DNA from: Gnetum montanum
Lineage: Eukaryota > Streptophyta > Gnetopsida > Gnetales > Gnetaceae
Assembly (NCBI GenBank): GCA_015680685.1
Contig: MNCI01037719.1
Location: 147,536-211,535 of the forward strand
Length of the DNA: 64,000 nt
Direction of reading: 5' to 3'
The notes under the pieces: model-generated
The model's input: the letters and a program-made list of their open reading frames with translations, nothing else
The model's database searches: none
Told to the model about the DNA's origin: nothing
Made by a program: the position numbers and the translations under genes
Shown here: in pieces, positions 47,702 to 58,189 of the stretch
Numbering within the stretch: position 1 is the stretch's first letter
Layout: each line of letters starts with the position of its first letter

Positions 47702-48781
47702 TGATGGGACCTAATATGTCAGGTAGTTGAGTCATGGGGATATCATGAAGCATCATTTTGTCAAGTGTATCAGTTGGTCGAGATATCATAGATGCTACCT
47801 CATATCTACATTGTAGCATCCTTATCGATGCAACTTAGTTGGCTACTATATCATAGATGCTATATCACATTTACTATGTCATAGATGCAATATCACATTT
47901 GCTATAACTTAACTACATTAACACATCCTCATCAATGCATCCTCATCGACACATCCCCATCAACACATCCTCATTGATGTAACTAAATGCATTAACACAT
48001 ACTCATTGATGCAATTCCTGTGTTTTCCTATAAATATGTGATCACCCACTATGTATTTGACATCATTTAGTTATTAGTGTAGCCAAACTCTTGTAATTTT
48101 ATTCTGTAATTTTAAAGAACAATCAACAATTGCCCATAATGTGGATTTTAGTCAGTTTACATCATCTTATTTAAGTTGCATTGTATCTAGAATCATTTCA
48201 TAAATGACAATAAGATTGAGATTTATTCCTATTCATTGCAAAACTTTGGATTAGAATAGATTTACTTTCAATGCAATTTATTTTCTATGTACTTAGTTAA
48301 CATTTACATTTCCATGTATGTTAATTAATCGATGCAATGAGCATGACCAGTTTCTAGCATAAACATGTATTTTCTTGGTAATCCTAGTAGCATTATTGCT
48401 TAGTTTGCCTAGTAGTATAACACTTGGTAATACTAACAATGGGTACATGAGTTCAGGATGTGTATGGTAAGCTAGGAATAGACACTCATTTCTCTTAGGA
48501 TAGTTTAGGATTTATCTTCTTCTTATTAATTCATTTAAATAATTAATTTCTACATGATTATTTAGTTATTTTAAGAGCTGCACAACATCAATAATCATAT
48601 GCCTCACTTTGAACTAAACCATACATGACAAAGGTACTAGTCTAAGTGGGAAGACAACGACCTATGATTAATGCTTAACAATCTAGATACCACACTAGTT
48701 CCATCCACGAAATTTGATTGGATTGCATGTGAACACTTGTGATTCATATCTTTGGGCATAGGGGTTACCTATTGCTCATCA
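47702..48781 (+). repeat. E6 5' LTR
   Basis: 1,080 bp, TGATGGGACC ... TGCTCATCA. TATAAATA at 48029-48036. Directly upstream (47925-48015) an array of CATCCTCATCRATGCA-like words repeats about six times; related words recur in the 3' LTR. Confidence 0.92.
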
Positions 48782-48782
48782 T

Positions 48783-48800
48783 TGGTGCCATTTCTGAGGA
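48783..48800 (+). other. E6 primer binding site (tRNA-Asp type)
   Basis: TGGTGCCATTTCTGAGGA one base after the LTR; clear relative of the sites of E1 and E3. Confidence 0.85.
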
Positions 48801-48949
48801 TGATGCTAGTGATCTAAATTAGTTATATTATAAACAATCATCGTAAAAGTATTAATGATTTATCTTTTTGAAAATATTAATATTCTAAGTTACACATATT
48901 ATTAAATAAAAACATATCTTCTTCACATAAGATCAATAATGCATCACAT

Positions 48950-50910
48950 GATGAGAACACTAGTAGGAGAAATGACAGGTTTCATATTGAAGAGAATTAG
49001 AGTGAACTATTACAAGCAAGGATCTCATATGTTTATATTAACCCTTATTATATTCAGGGACTACGTTCAACTATTGTAGATAATTCTAGAAGGGATGGAT
49101 TAAGTTATAGAACAAGAAGGGCCTCAAGGCCTAGGGCCTTTTCAAAACCTAGAAGAGATAAATCAAGGGACCATAGTGGGAGATATAAGATCCAAGGTGA
49201 TTCTCCCAATTTACATCTTTCTCTTCCTCTTCAATGTTTAGTTTTGACAAAGATGAAGGTAGGTATAAAGATAAAGCTCCACTAAGGGATCAAGATGGAG
49301 ATAGAAATAGAATGCAAAGGCATGATGAAAGACATCAAAGTAAGCATCGAAAAGGTCATGACTATCAGACAAATAGAAATAGAGATTATCACCATGACAT
49401 GGTTTGTGATGATGAACCCTTGTTGGCTACTAGAACCATGACACAAATCATGAAGGTAGTTAGAATACCTCATTAGCATCAAAGGGAAAGTTCCATCAAA
49501 TGGCTTGACATGAATAACATTCCTAAATTTAAGGGAAGCTATAATTCTAATTCCATACATCATTTACAAAAATTCCATGATACATGTGCCTTATAAAATA
49601 TTGAAAGTAGATGGCAAAAGCTTAAGCTATTTCCTAGGATACTAATAGAAGAAGCTAATAGTTGGTATAGATCATTGGAACTAGATTCAATCCACTTGTG
49701 ATCCATAATGCTTGAGCTCTTTAATGAAAAATACCAAACCTATGAAAGAGTGTCTAATCTAGGAAAAAAAATCCAAGGGTGGAAGTAAGAAAACTGTGAA
49801 TCCTTGGATGTAGTCTTGGATACATACTATTCTCTATTACATAGATGTCTAGGCCATGGTTTTTCTTAAAAAGAGTAGCTTCTCCACATCATAAATGGGC
49901 TTCGTAACAAAATGAGGGAGACCCTTAGGACCTATGCCCAAGGACAATTATCAAAGCTGAGAGCCCATCAAATACAATGGCTAGTTGAACAAGAGGTAAA
50001 ATAAGAAGAAAATTTATGTAAAAGGGAGAGTATAGAGGAATATAATTAGGATCCAACTCTTCACAAAAAAGAGATCCATATTTATGATCAAGAAAAAGAG
50101 AAATCTCTTGATGAGGTGATTTCACATAAAACCTTGCCAATATAAAAGTCTATCACTGAGATTGAAGCAAGGGTAGATAAGATGTGGGAGTTGATGAATG
50201 AAAAAGTTACAACCAACTAGAAAATCATAGAGGAGAAGGTAAAAAAAAAGGATTAAGTGATCAAAAAAAAGAGGAAAAAGAACAAGGAAATAGGTAAGGA
50301 TACTTATCAACAAAAAGGGAAATTAGCTGTAGTATAAGAGGTTATAGACTTAAATATAGAGGAGAAGGATGGATGTGACATCTGTTAATATGAACATCCA
50401 AAGGGCTATTGCCCAATTATGTTACATCTACAAGAGTTTGGGGCTTTTTCTTTGAATCCCAAGTTCGTAGAAAAGAAAATGCCTAGGAGATCACCTTAAT
50501 CACAAGGTAATTATAGGCAGTCCTACAACCAACATTACTATCCTAGTGGAACTTCTTATCAACCTCAAAACTACTATCAATCACATTGGCAAAACCCACA
50601 GTCATGGGAGATGCCATCAGCAACCCAACAATACCCTTATTTCCCACCAAACCCTTATGGATACTATGTTCAACAACCTATTTCTCCAAATGGTTCTACT
50701 TCCTCTACCTCAAATCACTACTACTAGTCTCTTGAATATCATCAACCCACAACATCTCATGTGGGATCATCATCTCATACCTCTTATTTGTCACATCCTC
50801 AACAGTCTCATAATTTCATACAACATATGTCACCACCAATAATGTAGAAAGGATTAACATCACAATCTCAATAGAAGAATGTTACTTGTGCTATGCATAC
50901 AAGTAAATGA
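48950..50910 (+). pseudogene. E6 gag, degraded
   Basis: Plus-strand gag with stops but few frameshifts. Charged linker 49234-49476 (HDERHQSKHRKGHDYQTNR); core 49495-49790 with WLDMNNIPKFKGSYN, LKLFPRILIEEANSWYRSLE and LELFNEKYQTYERVSNLG. The helical part at 49800-50130 has YYSLLHRCLGHG, GLRNKMRETLRTYAQGQL and KRESIEEYN. The knuckle at 50377-50417 reads CDIC then a stop then YEHPKGYC. The Tyr/Gln-rich tail runs to about 50910 (PNPYGYYVQQPISPNGS). The pattern C-x2-C-x3-H-x4-C is kept if the stop replaced a sense codon. Confidence 0.85.
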
Positions 50911-51279
50911 TCATGTTAGTAGATCTCAACAAAAGTCTTAGAAACATTTTTTCTTTAGGATAGTTCCCACACATGTGAATAAAACCAATAGACCTACTAG
51001 CTCATTAAAACTAGCACAAGGACAATTTGATGCAACCCCCATCCTTACAAAAATAATGTCTCCTAATCCTATGCAAAAGCCAAAAACTATTACCACTCTA
51101 ACAAAAACCATAAAATATGAACCTATCATTGTGGAGAGACAAAAAAATCCATGAATTACTAATAATGATAAAGGGTGTAGTTGTGGGTCGAAGTTCAAAG
51201 TATTAACACAATTCCTATACCAACCCACAACAAACTTAAGAAACAAGTGTGTGTGTAAAACCAAGTTTATATAATAGCC

Positions 51280-51720
51280 ACTAAATCAAAAGACACCAAT
51301 GGCTCGAAAATGAGAATACAAAATTGTTTAAAAGATGCATGGAGACATCCAACCCACTTATTAGTTCTCGTCCTAAGAAAATGAACTAAATAGAGAACTT
51401 AGAGAAGAAGATCTTACACTTTGACTATACACCAAAAGAAAATGTTAAACAAGGAGACACAAGAATTAAAATAGAAAATAAACAAAAAAACATGTCTAGA
51501 CCCCTTAAAAAAGAAAAACCTTCTAGTCTAGCTAAATATATGTCTCCAAATGATCAAGACATGATTATCATCAATGTTAAATGTGCTACCAAGCAAAAAA
51601 TTAAATCATTAAAGATGATAAATGGAAAACTTATGGTCTATAACCAAAGAAATGCATGGTCCATTTTCCAAATGATCATCCATGAGTTTAATTGTGGGGG
51701 AGATTATCCATCTTGAATCA
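51280..51720 (+). other. E6 remnant between gag and the pol-end tract
   Basis: A 74-residue open stretch (51492-51716, Lys-rich) without a recognised domain, ending over the purine tract TTGTGGGGGAGATTATCC (51692-51709) that marks the end of pol in E2 and E4. It marks where protease to integrase have been lost. Confidence 0.5.
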
Positions 51721-53804
51721 AGAACTAATAAGTGCATTTTCACCTTTTTGTTTTACAATTTTTTATCCTTTTTCTATTTCTTCATATGTTTTTCATTTTT
51801 TGTTATTTTTCTTTTCTTTATAATTTTATCTTTTATGTTGTCAATTGTGATGTAGAATTCAACACCATGTGTTGGGTTTTTGTCTTATGCTATCAAGATG
51901 ATTGGGTAAACAAGTGTATAACGTAGTAAGACCACATCATCCATCCCTCCAGTTTTATAAATCAGAGGTCTTTATCATGAAAGAAATATGGTTCTTCTCA
52001 CATATAACTAAAATTAATTCATGATCATTATGCTTAGAGAAAAGGGGGAAAGACTAAGTAGGAATGGAAAAGCGTGTGACCTCAAGGGGATTTGTTGGAT
52101 TCTCTTCTTAACTTCCTTCTTATGGTCTATGACTTCTCATGGAATGTGTCATCACTCCTATTGTTGACCAATAAATAGGAAGCATGTCTTTGCATGGTGT
52201 GGTTTCCATTGGAAAAAAATGAAGAGAGAGAGAGAGAAAGAAAGAAAGAAAAAGAGAGAGAAAAAAAATAATGGGAATTCAAACCACATCCCTTAGACAT
52301 AGTAATGGGCTATAAGCACTAGTTATGGGGCTAGAAAGACATGTTACCCATGCCTAAAAGCACCCCTCTAACTAATGCCCTTCATTCCTTCCTTCTCTTT
52401 TCTTCTCTTTTTGGAGTAATGTTTGTTCTCTATGGTTGTTATGTACTCATGATGGTAGGAAAGAAGGGGCACATCAATGCGAGGCAACTATCAATGGTAT
52501 GGACTTGGTCTGAAACTTGGAAAAATAGGTATGATGATCATCTTAATCACAATTGACACAAAGAACCTATTGCAGACCTAGTTAAGTATCTTACATTCTA
52601 AGCTTTACAATTCCTTCTCATCCCATTATTCACCTCACTACTACATGCAATTATGAGCCTAATGATTTTATATAGTATAATGCAAGATCCTAACCATGGC
52701 AATTGTGTGTTCTTTGGAATAAAGACATGATATACATTTAACTTCTAAGGTGCTCATAGACATCCATAGAAGTGATTATGTAAGGGCATTATGGTAGAAG
52801 CCTACTTTGGGGAGGACCCACTTGCATAACTTTTGTTGATCATGACTCTAAACCAAACCTCACATCTTCAAGAACATCATTGATAGCTTCTCTAAATTTA
52901 TTCATTATTTTGCAATCAACTACTCATCAATTTTGAGTTATCTTTAATGCTTTTATATCAAAATTTCCTCTAAATTGAAAACGTCTTGGCCATCTTGTGA
53001 ATCAAACCTTTAATTTTAATTGTTTGAAAACTTGTGCACTTAAAGAGTTAAGCTCATTTATTGTGAGGTAGTTAAAGATGTAATTTTTGAAATTTTTCTA
53101 ACACCCCATTTTTAAACATTATGGTAATTAATAGTAAAAATAATCAAATTAACATAAACAACTTGATGATTTTGGTTACCTTAGAGCCTTGGGGAGCATT
53201 ATTATGAAATCACCTTAAGCCTAAATGCTAAACTTTTTTCAAATTTTGAGCTAAATAGGAATCCAAAAATGGTTAATTATTAAGGAAAATTTACCAAACT
53301 AATGTTGATCCTTTGGTGATTGCAGGTAATGCTAAAAGGAAAGCCTAAGGTTGAAGGTATTTTGCAAGGCAAGGAAAAGAGGCCAAGAGAAGTATAGATG
53401 AGGATATGTCCATGGACAAATAGTAGCATATACAATGATTAAAGCTCAAACATCATATGTTTGTTGGATCCATGGAATGATGAGAAGAATTTTTAGTTCA
53501 TCCTTCAAGAATGTTCTATATAAAAAGAGAAGCATCAACATAACAATCAAGGTTGGAAAGATTGCCATCGCTAGGAAAAACAAGAAGATTTATTTTTGGT
53601 GGATTTTTTGAAAACCTCTACAATTTTGTAAACTTTAATGTTTGTCTAATCTTTTTTTCATTTTGTAATACATTCACTCGAATAAAATTTTGTAATGTGG
53701 CACTCCAATTTTGTAATGGTAGCTAATCTAGTCTTGGTCACCCCACAATTTTTGTAATGAAACTTCGTCCATTCATATATAACTTAAGGACGACTTTTTA
53801 GTTA
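51721..53804 (+). other. E6 untranslated region
   Basis: Non-coding; a T-rich stretch (51740-51840) mirrors the A-rich tract of the minus-strand copies, and AATTCAAACCACATCCCTTAG (near 52276-52296) and GGGGAGGACCCACTTGCATA (near 52810-52829) match their shared words. A GA/AAAG-rich low-complexity run is at 52225-52270. No ORF with recognisable product; the third ORF of E2 and E4 is absent. Confidence 0.65.
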
Positions 53805-53816
53805 GTTGTGGGGGTA
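53805..53816 (+). other. E6 polypurine tract
   Basis: GTTGTGGGGGTA immediately before the 3' LTR. Confidence 0.8.
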
Positions 53817-54822
53817 TGATGAGACCTGATATGTTAGGTAGCTAAGTCATGAGGATATTATGAAGCATCATTTTTTCAAGTGTATCAATTGGCTAAGATA
53901 TCATAGATGCTACACCACATTTGTGTTGTAGCATCCTTGTCAATGTGTCTCAATTGGCTACTATACCATAGATGATATATTACATTTGCTATATCGTAGA
54001 TGCAATATCTTGTCTGCTATAACTTAGCTATGTCAACACATCCTTGTTGACACATCCCCATCAAGGCAACCCCATCGATGCATCTTTGTCAATGCATCCC
54101 TGTCAACGCAACTAAATGCGTTAATGCATCCTCATTGACGCAATGTCTATATTTGCCTATAAATATGTAAGAGCCCATCACATATTTGACATCATTTGGT
54201 CAGTAGGGTAGGGTAGCTAGACTCTTGTAGTTTTATGTTTAATCCTAGAGAACAATCAGTGAGTGCCCACAATGTGGATTTGAGTAAGTTGTACAACATC
54301 TTATTTGAGTGGCATTGTACCGAGATACATTCCATGAACAACAATAAGATTGAGATTGATTTCTATTTATTGCAGTACTTTGACTTAGAATAGATTTACT
54401 TTCAATGCAATTTATTTTCTATGTACTTAGTTAACATTTACATTTTCATGCACATTAATCAATTGATGGAATGAGCGTGACTAGTTTCCAATGTAAACAC
54501 ATATTCACTTGGTAATCTCAGCAACATTATTGCTTGGTTTGCCCAATAGCATAACACTTGATAATTCCAACAGTGGGTACATAAGTTTAGGATGTGTACA
54601 ACAAGTTGGGAATAGACACTCATCACTCTTAAGACAGTTTAGGATTTATCTTTTGTTTATTAATTAGTTTAAATAATTAATTTATATATGATTATTCAAT
54701 TAGTTTAAGGGTTGCACAACATCAATAATCATATGCCTCACTTTGAACTAAACCATACATGACAAAGCTACCACTAGTCTAAGTGGGAAAACAACAACCT
54801 ACGATTAATGATTAACAATCTA
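53817..54822 (+). repeat. E6 3' LTR, truncated
   Basis: Matches the 5' LTR from TGATGAGACC to AACAATCTA, then stops where the 5' copy continues for another roughly 107 bp. TATAAATA at 54158-54165 with the same upstream array (54030-54150). Confidence 0.88.
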
Positions 54823-55339
54823 CATTTTGTTGTAAACTTAGAAAAGTTAATTTTCTTTGGGAGAAAGTAGCAAAGTAGGTTAACAGTGGTTCATTAGTTT
54901 TGTGGTTCAAAGTCTTCTTGTACTTTGATGTTCAATGATAAAGCAGTAGAAAATTGAGTGTAGTTTTAGAAGAAATCAATGCTCTTTTTTCTAAGTCTAA
55001 CCTTAAAGTAATAGACTCACATAATATAAGACCTTATTTTCTTGTAACCAAAATATACATGTGAAACACGAAGACATAAATCTTTTTTAGCCCAAATTTT
55101 CTACTGCTTTATCATGTGCAATCAGACCTATGACATGTGAAAACTCTTTTATCCCTAAACTAAGACCTTATTGTTATAAAGAGAGGTAAACCATGAACGT
55201 AATTGGAATGAAGCCCAAACCTCAATAGAGGAGAGAGAAGTTCTCATTGACTGAACTTGCATACTCCTTTTATTTAAAGGTGTCACCCTACTGGACTAAA
55301 CAATTTAATTGCTACCATTTTAACTAAACATATACATAC
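54823..55339. other. Non-coding stretch with a 21-bp inverted repeat
   Basis: Between the broken E6 LTR and the viral-like ORF. A perfect 21-bp inverted repeat (54935-54955 and 55095-55115, core GATAAAGCAGTAGAAAATT) brackets 139 bp. TATTTAAAGG at about 55270-55279 could be a TATA-type signal for the plus-strand viral-like region. Origin uncertain: viral intergenic region, or a small element. Confidence 0.5.
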
Positions 55340-56922
55340 AAATGTCAAAGAGGAAAAAGAAACAAACAATCCTACTCAAGATAATCCTGAAAAAGCTAAG
55401 ATAGACGAAGAGCTTAAGAAAAAGGAAGAAGAACACCCAAAGAAATTTTGGGAACAACAAAAGTTAGGAACTGGAACAACAGCTACTACTTCTGGTCAAA
55501 GTTATACTTCAACCCAAAAGGATGCTACTGGTACAGATTCTGTATATCATATGAAAACAAAGGCTACTTCTTTTGCTTCTTTGGATATTATATGTTTACA
55601 AAACTAGGGTAACACAACGTTAGGTGAAATACTAAAATATCAGGCTTTAGAAGTAAAAGTATTGGATGACATGAGAAAAAATATGAGATATCTTGCAAAG
55701 GTTTGGATGCCAAAGAATCCTCAACCTTCTACACCACCATTCATACCTTCATCGTCTGAATCATCTTCAAGTAGAATTCCTTCAACTCATTCTCCTCCTA
55801 GAATCAGCCATACACATAAGGCTAGATATAAAAGAAAAAAACAGAGAATAGCTAAAGAGAAATTACAAACAAAATTAGGAAAACTTCATATTAATATGAA
55901 TACAAGAAAAGATGAAGAATCTTCTTCAATAGTAGACACAGAACCTGCTCCTTTAGATTCTGAAGCAGAAGATCTAGTAAAACAACATCAAAAATATACA
56001 CAAACGATTAAACCCACAGAAGTATTAATGACTCAAATGAGAAAAACTGGTATACACCAACCAACCTTTTCTATTGATAATAAAACTTTAAAAGAAAGAC
56101 AAGATGTTTTGGATGCAATCCAATAATTTCTTGATACAAAAATCTTTTTAGAAGAAAAAGATCCACATCTTGCCATAGTTAATACAACATATAATTTTCA
56201 TGGGATCATAAGATGATGGTGGACAAATCTTCCTCCTGCAATAGAATATAAATTAACCATGTCACCAGTAGTAGTATTTCTAAATGCTATAGTAAAAGAA
56301 ATTTTTAGGAATAAAAACTAATTTAGAATCCGTATATAGAAATAGTTTCTTTAAAGCTAGATTAAGTAGAATTCAAGACTTGCAATCCTATCTCAATGAA
56401 ATGGAAGCTTGGTATTACCAGGGTAAATTAACACACGAAGTTGCTGCAAAAGAACACTTAATTGGTTCTTTACCACAACCATTTTGCAATAAATACCTTG
56501 CAGAGTTAAAGAAACAAGATTTAATCTTAGGAGAAATGTCATTTGGACAAATAAGGCAATTCTTATTTGATACAAATAGAGATATGTGTTATAATGAACA
56601 AACACAAACTTTAATGAAGGATTTGTCTAAAAAATTAGGGAAGAGTTTATGTTTAGATCTATGTCCAAAAGAAAAGTATTATAAAGATAAACATAGAAAA
56701 CAAACTAAACATAAAGGGAAAAATCAAATGAGAACGTCTAGAAAACAATGGCGTAGGAAACAACCTAAACTTGTTAGAAAATATCCTAGTTTGTTTCGAA
56801 AGAGACAACAAAAATTAAAATGTAAAGATATACGTTGTTACTTATGCCAAGGTTCACACTTTGCAAATCAATGTTCAACAAGGATAAGCATCCTAAAAAA
56901 TGCATTTCATTTAAAAACATAA
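55340..56922 (+). pseudogene. Endogenous caulimovirid-like coat-protein region
   Basis: Plus-strand viral-like polyprotein portion with a few lesions: an in-frame TAG near 55605, a TAA at 56124-56126, a TGA near 56214, and a frameshift near 56310. Layout: an acidic/basic N-terminal part with Ser/Pro-rich stretch (55720-55800), a long helical part (to 56125), then a capsid-like segment (56380-56640). After it come a Lys/Arg-rich block (56640-56815) and a Cys-His knuckle, C-x2-C-x3-H-x4-C, at about 56836-56874. This order resembles the coat-protein part of plant pararetroviruses (Caulimoviridae, petuvirus/florendovirus-like) rather than the Gag of the surrounding elements. No movement-protein, protease or RT part is seen, so it is a fragment. 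A retrotransposon Gag remains the alternative. Confidence 0.6.
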
Positions 56923-56923
56923 T

Positions 56924-57169
56924 TTGAATGAACAATTTTATGAATATCTTTTTAATGATTCTGTACAATATGACTCTTCTAAGGATCTTATTTACAATAG
57001 TCATGAAGACTATAATATCTATTGTCCTTCTCAATCGGATCATGATTATCATCATGAGTCCAACCTTTCTTTTTGTCCAGGGGATAGCTCTGCATCTTTT
57101 TCCTCTTTGACATTTGTATGTATATGTGATGTAGATGTTACGAAAGCATCACATTCCTTACATTTATAG
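56924..57169 (+). other. Possible continuation of the viral-like ORF
   Basis: Directly after the stop at 56920-56922 an 81-residue open frame (acidic, Ser/Tyr/His-rich) continues the plus strand. It has no recognised motif. It could be the linker after the knuckle in a shifted frame, or chance. It overlaps an open frame on the other strand (57052-57408). Confidence 0.3.
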
Positions 57170-57408
57170 TGTGAATCTAATTGCATAAGTTCCTTATGAT
57201 GGCATGAAGGATCATCTCTAGAGATAGATGGTTCTGAAGAGGATTCTTTTGCAATACTTTGTCGTTCTTTCTTTTTCTCTCGTTTTTCTTCTTTTAATCT
57301 TAATGCTTTTTTCTTTAATAAAATATCTCTAATTTCATCCTGTTGTTCTTCTTTCCATTCTTTCCTTCTGTAAAGAATATTTAAAGTCAGCGATTCCAAA
57401 GAGCCCAT
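57052..57408 (-). CDS. Unidentified 118-residue ORF, highly charged
   Basis: Starts MGSLESLTLNILYRR; the middle is almost all Lys/Glu/Arg (KEEKREKKKERQ), likely a continuous helix. The C-terminal third has CHHKEL and CKECDAF, that is a possible Cys/His cluster. I do not recognise the family. It may be a viral fragment in inverted orientation, an exon relic, or chance in low-complexity sequence. The uninterrupted length and non-random composition are the only support. Confidence 0.3.
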   Translation of the reverse strand: MGSLESLTLNILYRRKEWKEEQQDEIRDILLKKKALRLKEEKREKKKERQSIAKESSSEPSISRDDPSCHHKELMQLDSHYKCKECDAFVTSTSHIHTNVKEEKDAELSPGQKERLDS

Positions 57409-57709
57409 ATGTAACTAAAAACTCCCAGTAATTTCCGAACAAGCATATTCGATTTCAAAGCTCACGAAAACGAACTTCATCGCTTGCAATAACAAATAAT
57501 CTCTTTTAAAAATCTCCTTTGCCATGTATTGTTTTTGGCTGTTAAGATTTCAAAATTTTTTATGACCGGACAACGGGAGTGAAAAGAAATGACCATTTAG
57601 ATGAGCATACTAATGTTATGCTCTTGGCACACGGCAATGTTTCAGAGTCAGATTCAACAGTCTATACGCCGTGATTCACAAAATCAGCATTAATACAAGC
57701 AATCGAACA
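57409..57709. other. No feature seen
   Basis: Less AT-rich than the transposon region and without similarity to it; no coding signal found on either strand. Confidence 0.5.
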
Positions 57710-58185
57710 TCATATCAGAGAGCTGAAACTCCAGTCAGTAGATTTTACCCCACTTTCCTTTCCTGCATATTTGCAAACATTATTTACAAAGCCTTCAATC
57801 GAAATCCATGATAAACTAATGCCAAAACAATTACCTTCCATGGGGAACGTTTCAGGCAAAAATCTTTCTGCAAGTAGGGCATCCTCCACTGAGCCAGAAC
57901 TTGCATATATTGTAAATGGTGAATTTGTTGCAAAACAATCTGATTGTGCGGACAACTTGACAGAAAACAATCAAACTCTGCATCAGATTTAGTAATATGA
58001 GCGTGCAGCTGCTTTCCTTCTTTCCATAAACTCAAACTGGCAAAGCCCGAGCAGCGAATCAGTCCATTTTCCACCATTGCTTGAAAATAAAAACATAACG
58101 TTTCAAACCTTCTTGTCTCTACTGCTTCAGCAATATGACCGGAAACCTTACTCAAACAGATTTCTTGCATCTTCAATCCTGTCAA
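57710..58185 (-). pseudogene. Pentatricopeptide-repeat (PPR) gene relic
   Basis: Minus strand, in two frames. The first frame (58185 to about 57965) has FETLCFYFQAMVENGLI, then a KEGKQLHAHITKSDAEFDCFL segment, which is the typical text of PLS-class plant PPR proteins (EGKQLHAHI.KS..). A frameshift near 57960 leads to IYASSGSVEDAL (compare the usual MYAKCGSVEDA) and then GVKSTDWSFSSLI (compare GVKP..FTFSSLL). Working PPR proteins bind organellar RNA. Only about two to three repeats are left and no start or end is seen, so this is a fragment. Confidence 0.7.
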
Positions 58186-58189
58186 TCTT

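Larger units (their letters stand above)
47702..54822 (+). mobile_element. E6: plus-strand pol-less relative, 3' end truncated
   Basis: Same family as E1-E5 but on the plus strand: 5' LTR, primer site, gag, a short remnant, pol-end purine tract near 51694-51703, untranslated region, polypurine tract and an incomplete 3' LTR. No protease, RT or integrase signature is present between gag and the purine tract. The last roughly 107 bp of the 3' LTR are missing, so the right target duplication cannot be checked. By eye the LTRs differ at roughly 1 base in 7-10, so it is older than E3. Confidence 0.88.

Noticed and set aside
50546-50842. 98-residue plus-strand open frame in E6
   Set aside because: It is a shifted frame of the Gln/Tyr-rich tail of gag, which reads well in the neighbouring frame.
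52225-52270. GA-rich run as a regulatory GAGA site
   Set aside because: Simple low-complexity sequence in the untranslated region of E6, with no counterpart conserved in the other copies.
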